A DNA stretch of 14,597 bases from J061 sp003695725 [NCBI: Candidatus Schekmanbacteria bacterium] (GTDB lineage Bacteria > Schekmanbacteria > GWA2-38-11). A program made the position numbers and the translations under genes. This document shows, piece by piece, positions 1 to 7,665 of the stretch (position 1 is its first letter; the number at the start of each line of letters is the position of its first letter). The stretch is from NCBI GenBank assembly GCA_003695725.1, contig RFHX01000042.1:1-14597 (forward strand), read 5' to 3'. The notes beneath the pieces were generated by a model that had not been told where the DNA came from, did no database searches, and saw nothing but the letters and a program-made list of their open reading frames with translations.

Positions 1-438
1 ATTAGAAACAGGATTATATAAGTAGTAATTAGGGCATACGAGTTTACAATCGTTGACATTCATAACGACTGGAATGTTATGCTTTTTTAATGCGTAAAGT
101 ATTGATGGCGAAATGTGGTGATAGATGAGATTTATATGAGCAATGTCAGGATGAATATCTCTTATAAGTTCTTCAATCTTTTTTTTGGATTCAAAAGAAT
201 AGATGAAACGGGAAATGGTTTTTAACGAGTGTGTCAGCTGATATATCAGTGAGTTGTTCGCATAATTGATGTTGCTTACGAAGTATTTTGAATAAGGACT
301 TTCACGATTTCTTTTGTCGTTCATTGAGAAAAAAGACACCTCATGATTCTTTTTTTTCAAAATGTCTTCAAGTTGAAAGAGAAACCTTTCACTTCCTCCA
401 TTATCAAAAAGAAATTTGTGGCATAAAAGAACTTTCAA
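1..438 (-). CDS. Glycosyltransferase family 4 (GT-B), N-terminal part, cut by window edge
   Basis: Likely transfers a sugar from a nucleotide-sugar donor during exopolysaccharide or LPS building. Reading the minus strand from a TTG at 438-436 gives 146 uninterrupted codons running off the window. The start LKVLLCHKFLFDNGGSERF matches the GT4 opening strand and the glycine-rich acceptor loop (NGGSER, about residues 13-18). Further on, DIHPDIAHINLIYHHISPSI and then IPVVMNVNDCKLVCPNYY follow the usual GT4 order 'hPDivH.h....is..il.al...iPvv.t.HD...iCP', except that Asn replaces the common His in 'HD'. No ATG lies in frame between the upstream TAA and this TTG, so a TTG start with only a weak GGAA upstream is inferred. 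It sits 89 bp downstream of the radical SAM gene on the same strand and may share its transcript. The donor-binding C-terminal domain is outside the window, so the specific sugar is unknown. Confidence 0.85.
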   Translation of the reverse strand, partial: MKVLLCHKFLFDNGGSERFLFQLEDILKKKNHEVSFFSMNDKRNRESPYSKYFVSNINYANNSLIYQLTHSLKTISRFIYSFESKKKIEELIRDIHPDIAHINLIYHHISPSILYALKKHNIPVVMNVNDCKLVCPNYYLYNPVSN

Positions 439-527
439 TTTTTTTAGTTTCCAATATTTTTGTAGAATATTGATGTAAAAAGTGGATTTACAGTAACTCG
501 TTTATATATTCCTGTTAATTTGTTCGG

Positions 528-2033
528 TTATTTATTGAAAGAAAATAATTTAATTATCTTTTTTATTCCTTTGCCATCTTTGCTGAATAATAATGAAAAA
601 AAATTACTTGTCCACTTTAAAAAAATATTAGGGTTACTAAAAAGAAGTTTCATTTTATTCTTTAGACGAAATCTGTGCTGAAATTTTGCAAAGTCAATCA
701 AAAGGTTTTCAAATTTGCTTTGCTCAATCGTGGTGAGATTCATTTCTGGATTGTGAGGATAAAAGGCGTACCATCTTAAATTAGAGGGAATTTTCCCTTT
801 TTCTTTCATTTTTTCATAAAGATTGCTGCCAGGATATGGAGTCATAACGCTCATATCAGGTGTGTCAATTTTGATTTTTTTAACAAATTTTTTTAAGTTT
901 GAAAAATCTTCTTCTTTATCGTCGGGAAAACCTAAGATTACAAATCCGTTTATTTTTATTCCATTTTTTTTGATGAGCTTTACTTTGTCAATGATTTCAG
1001 AAGTACTAAATCCCTTTCCCATTTTTTCAAGGTTTTTATCGCTTGCTGTTTCTATCCCTACAGAAACATTGGCACATCCTGATTTTTTCATCTTTAAAAG
1101 CAAGTTTTCGTCCAAAGCGTCAAGACGGGTGTAGCAACCCCACGATATTTTTAAATTTTCAGCACATATTAGTTCACAAATCTTTTCTACTCTCCTTTTG
1201 TCATAGGTAAAAGTGTCGTCAAAAAAGCAGAATTGACTGATTCTATATCTCTCCTTGGTAAACTTTATTTGGGATAACACATTTTCAGGACTTCGCAGCC
1301 GAAGTTTTCTTGTCCATACTGCACAGGAGGCGCAAAAGCTGCATTCATAAGGACAACCTCTTGAGGTTAAAATATAGCCTAAACTCGGAAGGGGAAAATC
1401 CTCATAATTTATAATGGAATCGATAGCGGGAAAGGGAATGGCATCGAGATTTCCAATTAAAGGACGGTGATAGTTATTGATAATCTCTCCATTTGATTTA
1501 TAGGAGATTCCTCTTATATTCTTGAAATCATTTCCTCTATTGATTGATTCAATCAGCTCAGAAAAAGTTTCTTCTCCTTCCCCTTTGACAACGAAATCAA
1601 TTGTATCTTCTTTAATTACATCTTCAGGAAATATTGAAGAATGAATTCCTCCGAAAATGACAGGAATTTTGTTATCAATTTTTTTTACAATTTTCGAAAT
1701 ATTAACCGCAGAGTCGTATGTTGGTGTAACTGATGTAATTCCTACTATATCAGGCATAACACTGCTAATGACACCTTCTATTTCATCCCATATCGGAGCA
1801 TTTATGTCCTCAATTGTCTTATAACATTGCCATCTGTTTTTGATGTATAGAAGATTGAAATTCCTGAAGCCAAGAGATGTAAGTTCTTTATTGAACTCAG
1901 TGCAATAAATTTTTACTTTGTGCCCGCTTTTTTTTATTACTGAAGCAATATATGTTAATCCCCATGGAATGATATTATCTAATGAAAAGTCAAACAATCG
2001 ATAATGAGGTGGTGAAATCAATAATATGTTCAT
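528..2033 (-). CDS. B12-binding domain radical SAM protein
   Basis: A 501-residue protein with two recognisable parts. Residues 1 to about 165 form a cobalamin-binding-type Rossmann domain (MNILLISPP, then MPDIVGITSVTPTYDSA, VIFGGIHSS, and GEGEETF at 151-157). From about residue 220 there is a radical SAM barrel with SRGCPYECSFC, giving the CxxxCxxC cluster ligands C227, C231 and C234. Later segments (FFDDTFTYD, then VGIETASDKNLEKMGKG, and GFVILGFPDD) fit the SAM barrel of this superfamily. Family knowledge: such enzymes do methylations, cyclisations or lipid and cofactor modifications, and the substrate cannot be read from sequence. The C-terminal 80 residues are Lys/Phe-rich with no clear domain. 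It is divergent from valS and upstream of a glycosyltransferase, so a role in envelope polymer or lipid modification is an inference from context. No good Shine-Dalgarno precedes the ATG at 2033. Confidence 0.9.
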   Translation of the reverse strand: MNILLISPPHYRLFDFSLDNIIPWGLTYIASVIKKSGHKVKIYCTEFNKELTSLGFRNFNLLYIKNRWQCYKTIEDINAPIWDEIEGVISSVMPDIVGITSVTPTYDSAVNISKIVKKIDNKIPVIFGGIHSSIFPEDVIKEDTIDFVVKGEGEETFSELIESINRGNDFKNIRGISYKSNGEIINNYHRPLIGNLDAIPFPAIDSIINYEDFPLPSLGYILTSRGCPYECSFCASCAVWTRKLRLRSPENVLSQIKFTKERYRISQFCFFDDTFTYDKRRVEKICELICAENLKISWGCYTRLDALDENLLLKMKKSGCANVSVGIETASDKNLEKMGKGFSTSEIIDKVKLIKKNGIKINGFVILGFPDDKEEDFSNLKKFVKKIKIDTPDMSVMTPYPGSNLYEKMKEKGKIPSNLRWYAFYPHNPEMNLTTIEQSKFENLLIDFAKFQHRFRLKNKMKLLFSNPNIFLKWTSNFFSLLFSKDGKGIKKIIKLFSFNK

Positions 2034-2041
2034 CGTTTTTC

Positions 2042-2070
2042 ATCTTAAATCTATGGGTATTTTTTTTCAA
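2042..2070 (-). promoter_or_regulatory. Candidate sigma-70 promoter for the radical SAM gene
   Basis: On the minus strand TTGAAA (2070-2065, 5 of 6 to the -35 consensus) is followed after 17 bp by TAAGAT (2047-2042, 4 of 6 to the -10). Only 8 bp separate the -10 from the ATG at 2033. The transcript would therefore start at or next to the start codon, which fits the lack of a ribosome binding site. Inferred from motif match only. Confidence 0.4.
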
Positions 2071-2175
2071 TTCTTTTATTTCTTCCCACCAAAGACTCTC
2101 TTGACACAAATAAATCAATCTGTTAGTTTCCATCGTTATTTTTCAATAAGTTGGAGAGTTATTTAAGGGGTTAAC

Positions 2176-4845
2176 ATGGCAAAAAGAAAGATCATAGAAA
2201 AGGGATATGAACCGGGAAACATTGAAAAAAAATGGTATGACTATTGGCTTGAGAAAAAATATTTTCATGCAGATGATTCATCGGATAAACCTCCCTATTC
2301 AATTGTAATACCTCCCCCAAATGTTACTGGATCGCTTCATATGGGACATGCTCTCAACAATACTCTGCAGGATGTCCTTATCCGTTATAAGAGGATGGAC
2401 GGCTTCAATACCCTGTGGATGCCCGGCACTGACCATGCGGGAATTGCCACACAGCATGTAGTCGAGAAAAAGCTCAAAGAGGAGGGTACTGATAGACACG
2501 AGCTTGGAAGGGAAAAGTTCATTGAACGTGTTTGGAAATGGAAAGAACAATATGGAGGATTCATTATAAATCAATTGAAACGATTGGGAGCTTCCTGCGA
2601 TTGGGACCGTGAAAGATTTACGATGGACGAGGGGCTATCTTCTGCTGTAAGGGAAGTTTTTGTGCGCCTTTATAATGAAGGATTGATTTATAGAGGAAAT
2701 TATATAATCAACTGGTGTCCAGTATGCCGAACAGCGCTTTCAGATCTTGAAGTGGAATATTCTGAAAAGAAAGGTGCTCTTTACCATATCAGATATCCAT
2801 TTGCCGATGATCCTTCAAAAGGTGTTGTAGTTGCAACGACCCGTCCTGAAACAATGTTAGGTGATACTGCTGTGGCTGTGAATCCCAATGATGAAAGATA
2901 TGAGGCATTAAAAGGCAAAACGGTCATCCTCCCCCTAATGGATAGGGAAATTCCTGTAATAATGGATGATTATGTTGATATGGAGTTTGGTACAGGTTGT
3001 CTCAAAATTACACCAGCCCACGACCCCAATGACTTTGAAATAGGTCTTCGTTTCAATCTTGAAATGATAAATATAATGAATGTTGACGGCACAATCAATG
3101 AGAATGGAGGAAAATATCAAGGGTTAGATAGATTTGAGGCAAGAAAGAAGGTGTTGGATGACCTCGAAAGGCAAGGCTTATTGATTAAGGTTGAAGATTA
3201 TAACCATTCAGTGGGACATTGTTATAGATGCCGTTCTGTCGTAGAACCTTATCTTTCCAAGCAGTGGTTTGTAAAAACAAAACCTCTCGCAGAAGAGGCA
3301 ATTAAAGCTGTTCGTGACGGAAGAATTCGTATTATTCCATCTATGTGGGAAAATTCATATTTCAGCTGGATGGAAAATATTCGTGATTGGTGTATTTCAA
3401 GACAAATTTGGTGGGGGCACAGAATTCCAATTTGGTATTGTAAAGATTGCGGCGAAATAATTGCCGCAACGAAAGTTCCACAAAACTGTGCAAAATGCAG
3501 TTCACAGAATTTGGAGCAGGAAACTGATGTCCTCGATACATGGTTTAGTTCAGCCCTTTGGCCCTTCTCAACCTTGGGTTGGCCCGAAGAAACAGATGCA
3601 CTGAAAACTTTTTATCCTACTTCCTGCCTTATAACGGGTTTTGATATACTTTTTTTCTGGGTTGCCAGAATGATAATGATGGGCTTGAAATTTCGAGGTG
3701 ATGTCCCATTTCGTGAAGTTTATATTCACGCGTTAGTTCGTGATGCGCAGGGACAAAAAATGTCGAAATCCAAAGGAAATGTAATCGATCCTCTTTTGAT
3801 GATTGACAAATATGGGACCGATGCTTTTCGCTTCACGCTCGTAGCTCTTGCGGCTCAGGGAAGAGATGTCAAGATATCGGAGGAAAGAATCGAAGGATAC
3901 AGGCATTTCGTAAATAAGCTATGGAATGCATCAAGGTTTGTGTTGATGAATATTGATTTGGACAATAATGATTTCGATTTTAAAAGAGCAGGCGAATGTC
4001 TATCGCTTGAAACTATTGATAAGTGGATATATGCAGAATTGAAAAAACTCATAAAGACTGTCCGCAATGCCCTTGACGCATATCGCTTCAATGATGCTGC
4101 GAGCGCTATTTATCAATTTTTATGGCATCAATATTGTGACTGGTTTATCGAGTTGGCAAAGACTGACCTGATGAAATCAGATATAGATGAAGAAAGAAAA
4201 GACAGTATCAGATTTGTGCTAGTTGATATACTGGAAAAAACCTTGCGCCTACTTCACCCCTTTATGCCTTTTGTCACAGAGGAGATATGGCATTTTTTAC
4301 CTAACCATGGAGAGAGCATAACTATTGCACCTTTCCCCAAAGAAGATGATGTAAAATATGCTATGGAAAGCGTTTCGGAGATAGAGGAACTAAAAGCCCT
4401 AATAAATGGAGTAAGAAATGTAAGAGGCGAAATGAATATTTCACCGGCAAGTAGAATCGACTTAATAATTAATTTCTTTGATGAAATTCACTTAAATAGG
4501 GTAAAATCTTATGAGGGATATATTGAAGCTTTATGCAGGACTAAATCTATCAAGTTTGGCGTTGGAATGAATAAGCCGAAGCAGTCGGCAGTTGCTGTAA
4601 GCCATTTTTTTGAAGCCTATATTCCTTTGGAAGGGCTTATTGATATTGATGAAGAGAAAAAGAGGCTTCTGAAACAAAAAGCAAAACTTGAAAAAGACAG
4701 AGCAACATCTTCAAAGAAATTGGCAAATGAAAAGTTTCTTGCTAATGCACCTTCAGATGTTATTGAAAAAGAAAAAGGGAAACTCGAGAAAGTAGAAAAA
4801 GAAATAAAAAGGATTGAGAATCATCTCAATATGTTTGAGGCATAA
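2176..4845 (+). CDS. valS: Valyl-tRNA synthetase
   Basis: Charges tRNA(Val) with valine in the cytoplasm; class Ia synthetase. The 889-residue length is typical. The class I signatures are both present: PPPNVTGSLHMGHALNNTLQ with HMGH at 55-58, and KMSKSKGNV with KMSKS at 528-532. Cys pairs WCPVC (about residue 180) and WYCKDCGE...CAKC (about 420-445) look like zinc knuckles. The editing (CP1) domain carries TTRPETMLGDTAVAVNP. The ending EEKKRLLKQKAKLEKDR through EKVEKEIKRIENHL is the C-terminal coiled-coil arm that marks ValRS rather than IleRS or LeuRS. AAGGGG at 2165-2170, 5 bp upstream, supports the ATG at 2176. It heads the plus-strand gene run; nadC follows after 2 bp. No T-box fits in the 142-bp leader region. 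Confidence 0.98.
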   Translation: MAKRKIIEKGYEPGNIEKKWYDYWLEKKYFHADDSSDKPPYSIVIPPPNVTGSLHMGHALNNTLQDVLIRYKRMDGFNTLWMPGTDHAGIATQHVVEKKLKEEGTDRHELGREKFIERVWKWKEQYGGFIINQLKRLGASCDWDRERFTMDEGLSSAVREVFVRLYNEGLIYRGNYIINWCPVCRTALSDLEVEYSEKKGALYHIRYPFADDPSKGVVVATTRPETMLGDTAVAVNPNDERYEALKGKTVILPLMDREIPVIMDDYVDMEFGTGCLKITPAHDPNDFEIGLRFNLEMINIMNVDGTINENGGKYQGLDRFEARKKVLDDLERQGLLIKVEDYNHSVGHCYRCRSVVEPYLSKQWFVKTKPLAEEAIKAVRDGRIRIIPSMWENSYFSWMENIRDWCISRQIWWGHRIPIWYCKDCGEIIAATKVPQNCAKCSSQNLEQETDVLDTWFSSALWPFSTLGWPEETDALKTFYPTSCLITGFDILFFWVARMIMMGLKFRGDVPFREVYIHALVRDAQGQKMSKSKGNVIDPLLMIDKYGTDAFRFTLVALAAQGRDVKISEERIEGYRHFVNKLWNASRFVLMNIDLDNNDFDFKRAGECLSLETIDKWIYAELKKLIKTVRNALDAYRFNDAASAIYQFLWHQYCDWFIELAKTDLMKSDIDEERKDSIRFVLVDILEKTLRLLHPFMPFVTEEIWHFLPNHGESITIAPFPKEDDVKYAMESVSEIEELKALINGVRNVRGEMNISPASRIDLIINFFDEIHLNRVKSYEGYIEALCRTKSIKFGVGMNKPKQSAVAVSHFFEAYIPLEGLIDIDEEKKRLLKQKAKLEKDRATSSKKLANEKFLANAPSDVIEKEKGKLEKVEKEIKRIENHLNMFEA

Positions 4846-4847
4846 AG

Positions 4848-5696
4848 ATGAATATAGACTGGACAAAAGTTGACCCCCTTATAGAATGGTCTATTGAAGA
4901 AGATGTGGGGACAGGTGATATTACCACAAATGGAGTCCTTTATGAAAAGGTTCCTGCCATAGGAGAAATGATAGCAAAGGATGATATGGTTTTGGCGGGG
5001 ATTGAAATCGTACCGCGAATACTATCAAAGGTTACTGAGGATTTTGAATTTAATGCAAATTTTAAAGATGGCGACCATGTCCCAGATAAATCGACGATTG
5101 CAACCATCAAAGCTGAGGCACATATTCTTCTAACCCATGAACGAGTGATTCTCAATTATGTACAACGTCTTTCTGGGATTGCAACATATGCATCGAAATT
5201 TGCCTCACAAGTAGAAGGAACAAAAGCCAAGATAGTAGATACAAGGAAGACAACACCCGGATGGCGTGTCCTTGAAAAATATGCAGTAAGAGTTGGAGGC
5301 GGTAAGAATCACAGATTTGGGCTCTTTGATGCTGTTTTAATTAAAGATAATCATATAAAAATGGTTGGAAGCATTACTGAAGCTGTAAGCAGAATGCGGG
5401 ATTTTGTGCCTCACTATCTTAAACTTGAAGTAGAAGCAAGCACGCCTGAAGAAGTTAAAGAAGCCCTTGATGCAGGTGTTGAAATCATAATGCTTGATAA
5501 TATGGATGAAGAAACACTCGAGGAGATGGTTAAATTGATTGATGGTAAAGCGACAATAGAAGTTTCGGGAGGGGTAACCCTTGATAATGTTGGTAAAATA
5601 GCCAAATTAGGAGTTGACCTCATCTCGATTGGAGCGCTAACTCATTCAGCCGCAGCAGAAGATATCAGTATGATAATCAAGCCTCTTGATTCATAA
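4848..5696 (+). CDS. nadC: Nicotinate-nucleotide pyrophosphorylase (carboxylating; quinolinate phosphoribosyltransferase)
   Basis: Converts quinolinate and PRPP to nicotinate mononucleotide, CO2 and pyrophosphate, the entry to de novo NAD synthesis. All family landmarks are present in 282 residues: EEDVGTGDITT near the N-terminus, HERVILNYVQRLSGIAT (97-113), TRKTTPGWR (132-140), VGGGKNHRFGLFDAVLIKDN (GGGKNHR at 150-156), EVEAS (194-198), MLDNM (215-219) and EVSGGV (238-243). These include the expected Arg, Lys, His, Glu and Asp substrate-binding residues. The start lies 2 bp after the valS stop, and GAGG inside the valS tail can serve as ribosome binding site, so translational coupling is likely. 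No nadA or nadB lies in the window. Confidence 0.97.
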   Translation: MNIDWTKVDPLIEWSIEEDVGTGDITTNGVLYEKVPAIGEMIAKDDMVLAGIEIVPRILSKVTEDFEFNANFKDGDHVPDKSTIATIKAEAHILLTHERVILNYVQRLSGIATYASKFASQVEGTKAKIVDTRKTTPGWRVLEKYAVRVGGGKNHRFGLFDAVLIKDNHIKMVGSITEAVSRMRDFVPHYLKLEVEASTPEEVKEALDAGVEIIMLDNMDEETLEEMVKLIDGKATIEVSGGVTLDNVGKIAKLGVDLISIGALTHSAAAEDISMIIKPLDS

Positions 5697-5713
5697 TTCA
5701 CGGGGATATTTTG

Positions 5714-6529
5714 ATGATATTTAGCATTTCAGGCAAAAAAGTCAGAAAAGGTGGAAAATTTTTTCTTATAGCAGGACCTTGTGTAATTGAAAGTGAAAAA
5801 CTTTGTATTGACATCGCCAAAAAGGTAAAAGACATATGCAGAAAGGAAGGAATCTTTTACATTTTCAAATCATCCTTTGATAAGGCAAATCGTTCATCGA
5901 TCAAATCCTTTAGGGGGCCGGGATTTGAAAAAGGTCTCGATATTTTGGCAAATGTGAAATCAAAAGCAGGAGTCCCAATACTTTCTGATATTCATGAACC
6001 AAATCAAGCGGTTGATGCTTCGCAGGTACTCGATGTGATTCAAATTCCTGCTTTTCTTTGCCGTCAGACAGACCTTCTTATTGAAGCGGCAAAGACTGGT
6101 AAACCTTTGAATGTCAAAAAGGGGCAGTTTCTTGCTCCTCGTGATGTCTCGAATATCATTGAGAAAATTCAAAGCGCTGGCAATAAGAAGATTATGCTTA
6201 CAGAGAGAGGGACAACTTTCGGATATAATAATTTGGTTGTTGATTTTAGAGGAATAGAAATTATGAAAAAGATGCCTTCTCTTGTCGGCTTTGATGCAAC
6301 TCATAGTGTCCAATTACCGGGTGGAAGAGGTGTTTCATCAGGAGGAGAAAGCGAATATATTTTTCCACTTGTTTGCGCAGCATCGGCAGTTGGTGTCGAT
6401 TTCATTTATGCCGAAGTGCATACCAATCCAGCGAAAGCCCTTTGTGATGCGCCAAATACACTTTCTCTTGGTGCATTGAAAAAACTCATCAGAAAAGCAA
6501 AAGCCATAGAAAAAGCTGTGAAGAGATAA
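5714..6529 (+). CDS. kdsA: 3-deoxy-8-phosphooctulonate (Kdo-8-P) synthase, metal-dependent class
   Basis: Condenses phosphoenolpyruvate with arabinose-5-phosphate to Kdo-8-phosphate for the inner core of LPS, which implies an outer membrane. From the ATG the protein has 271 residues. It has LIAGPCVIES (18-27), FKSSFDKANR (51-60), RQTDLL, KKGQF (135-139), FDATHSVQ and AEVHTNPAKALCDAPN. C23, H197, E234 and D245 match in identity and spacing the four metal ligands known from the Aquifex aeolicus enzyme (C11, H185, E222, D233). This therefore looks like a metal-dependent enzyme, not the E. coli type, which has Asn at the Cys position. A TTG directly before the ATG (5711) could also start translation. 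The ATG is preferred because the GGGG at 5702-5705 lies 8 bp before it. It is the third gene in the valS run, 17 bp after nadC. Confidence 0.96.
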   Translation: MIFSISGKKVRKGGKFFLIAGPCVIESEKLCIDIAKKVKDICRKEGIFYIFKSSFDKANRSSIKSFRGPGFEKGLDILANVKSKAGVPILSDIHEPNQAVDASQVLDVIQIPAFLCRQTDLLIEAAKTGKPLNVKKGQFLAPRDVSNIIEKIQSAGNKKIMLTERGTTFGYNNLVVDFRGIEIMKKMPSLVGFDATHSVQLPGGRGVSSGGESEYIFPLVCAASAVGVDFIYAEVHTNPAKALCDAPNTLSLGALKKLIRKAKAIEKAVKR

Positions 6530-6539
6530 AGAGAAAAAG

Positions 6540-6920
6540 ATGAGTATTTGCGGCATTGGTATAGACCATATAGATATAGCAAAATTCAAATCTGTCTTGG
6601 AAAAAAGACGGGAAAGGTTTATAAAAAGGATATTTACCGAGAAAGAAAGGGAACTTGCAGGACAAAAAAATTTTTTAATGACGCTTGCAGGCAGATATGT
6701 GTCAAAAGAAGCTGTATTCAAAGCTCTTTCCCCTGCAAAGAATTCAGGTATATCATGGAAGGATATTGAGGTCCTAAATGAAGAATCAGGCACACCGATT
6801 GTGACTCTATATGGAAAAGCGCTCGAGCTTTTCAATGAAAAAAATATGAAAAAGATTTTTATTTCTATATCCCATACAAATACCTGTGCATTTGCGATGG
6901 TTGTTGTAGAGAAGGATTAG
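6540..6920 (+). CDS. acpS: Holo-[acyl-carrier-protein] synthase
   Basis: Moves 4'-phosphopantetheine from CoA to a serine of acyl carrier protein, activating it for fatty acid synthesis. The 126 residues carry the AcpS order of motifs: GIGIDHID (5-12) with metal-binding D9; IFTEKER (31-37); GRYVSKEAVFKAL (51-63) with the conserved KE pair K56/E57; WKDIEV; GTPIVTLYG; and the ending SISHTNTCAFAMVVV (109 onward). The usual RFAAKEA is RYVSKEA here, a mild variant. It starts 10 bp after the kdsA stop with a purine-rich GAGAAAAAG leader instead of a strong Shine-Dalgarno, so co-translation with kdsA is plausible. The pairing with kdsA links lipid-A/LPS supply and fatty-acid supply. Confidence 0.95.
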   Translation: MSICGIGIDHIDIAKFKSVLEKRRERFIKRIFTEKERELAGQKNFLMTLAGRYVSKEAVFKALSPAKNSGISWKDIEVLNEESGTPIVTLYGKALELFNEKNMKKIFISISHTNTCAFAMVVVEKD

Positions 6921-6969
6921 AGGTTGATAAAAGAATTTTCAATGATTTCCCTATTTAGATGATAAAGCG

Positions 6970-7665
6970 ATGGCAACTCCTCAATATGTCAGAAGAATGT
7001 TTGCTTCTATTACCCAAAGATACGACCTTTTGAATCATCTTTTATCTTTTGGGTTGGATAGAAGCTGGCGTAAAAAGACTGCAGGTATTGCCCTTTCAGC
7101 AGGCAGCAGTGTCCTTGACATATGTGCTGGAACTCTTGATTTGTCAATTGAAATCAAGGAGCAGAAAAACGATGCAATGGTTGTATCAACAGATTTTTGC
7201 ACTGAAATGCTGATTCATGGCATCAAAAAAATAAAAAATAATCCAAAAATAATGGAAATTCGAGTCCTCTCTGCAGATGCGATTTGCCTCCCCTTTAAGG
7301 ATGAATCTTTCAACGCAGTAACAGTTGCATTTGGATTAAGAAATATTTCCCAATTGAAAAAAGCATTATCAGAAATGAGACGAGTGATAAAGAGGGGAGG
7401 GAAGGCAGTAATTTTGGAATTTTATAAACCTGAGGGCCTTTTCTTGTCTCTGCTGTTTCGTCCCTATTTGAGATTTGTGCTTCCTTTCATTGGACGGATA
7501 ATCTCTGGAGATAAAGTTGCATACACTTATTTGAGGGATTCTGTAGAGGGGTTTGTAAGCCGCAAAGAAATGTCCGAACGACTCATTGAAGCAGGATTCA
7601 AAGATGTTGAATTTAAGGACCTTTCATTTGGAATTGCTACAATACATACAGGCGTAAAAGAATAA
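6970..7665 (+). CDS. menG: Demethylmenaquinone methyltransferase (UbiE/MenG family)
   Basis: SAM-dependent C-methyltransferase acting at the last step of menaquinone (or, in other hosts, ubiquinone) synthesis. The 231 residues match the family from end to end: RRMFASITQRYDLLNHLLSF with FGLDRSWR near the N-terminus, SAM motif I VLDICAGTLDL (48-58), DAICLPFKDESFNAVTVAFG with GLRNI, then PFIGRIISGDKVAYTYLRDS (UbiE signature) and GIATIHTGVKE at the end. Motif I is unusual: the family normally has G-T-G-D, and here the second Gly is Leu56 (GTLD). Because the next gene encodes an MqnP-like prenyltransferase and nothing here points to ubiquinone, menG is preferred over ubiE. The start has no strong Shine-Dalgarno, and an in-frame stop at 6943-6945 leaves no better start. 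The next ATG overlaps the stop codon (TAATG). Confidence 0.93.
   Translation: MATPQYVRRMFASITQRYDLLNHLLSFGLDRSWRKKTAGIALSAGSSVLDICAGTLDLSIEIKEQKNDAMVVSTDFCTEMLIHGIKKIKNNPKIMEIRVLSADAICLPFKDESFNAVTVAFGLRNISQLKKALSEMRRVIKRGGKAVILEFYKPEGLFLSLLFRPYLRFVLPFIGRIISGDKVAYTYLRDSVEGFVSRKEMSERLIEAGFKDVEFKDLSFGIATIHTGVKE

Noticed and set aside
288-473. A 61-codon plus-strand frame at the left end
   Set aside because: It lies antisense to the glycosyltransferase start, and the minus-strand frame shows clear GT4 motifs.
2101-2129. TTGACA at 2101-2106 as a promoter -35 for valS
   Set aside because: The hexamer is exact, but no -10 better than 3 of 6 occurs at 16-18 bp, so it is not listed as a feature.
6338-6835. 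A 165-codon minus-strand frame across kdsA and acpS
   Set aside because: Both plus-strand genes carry full family motifs; the opposite frame has none.
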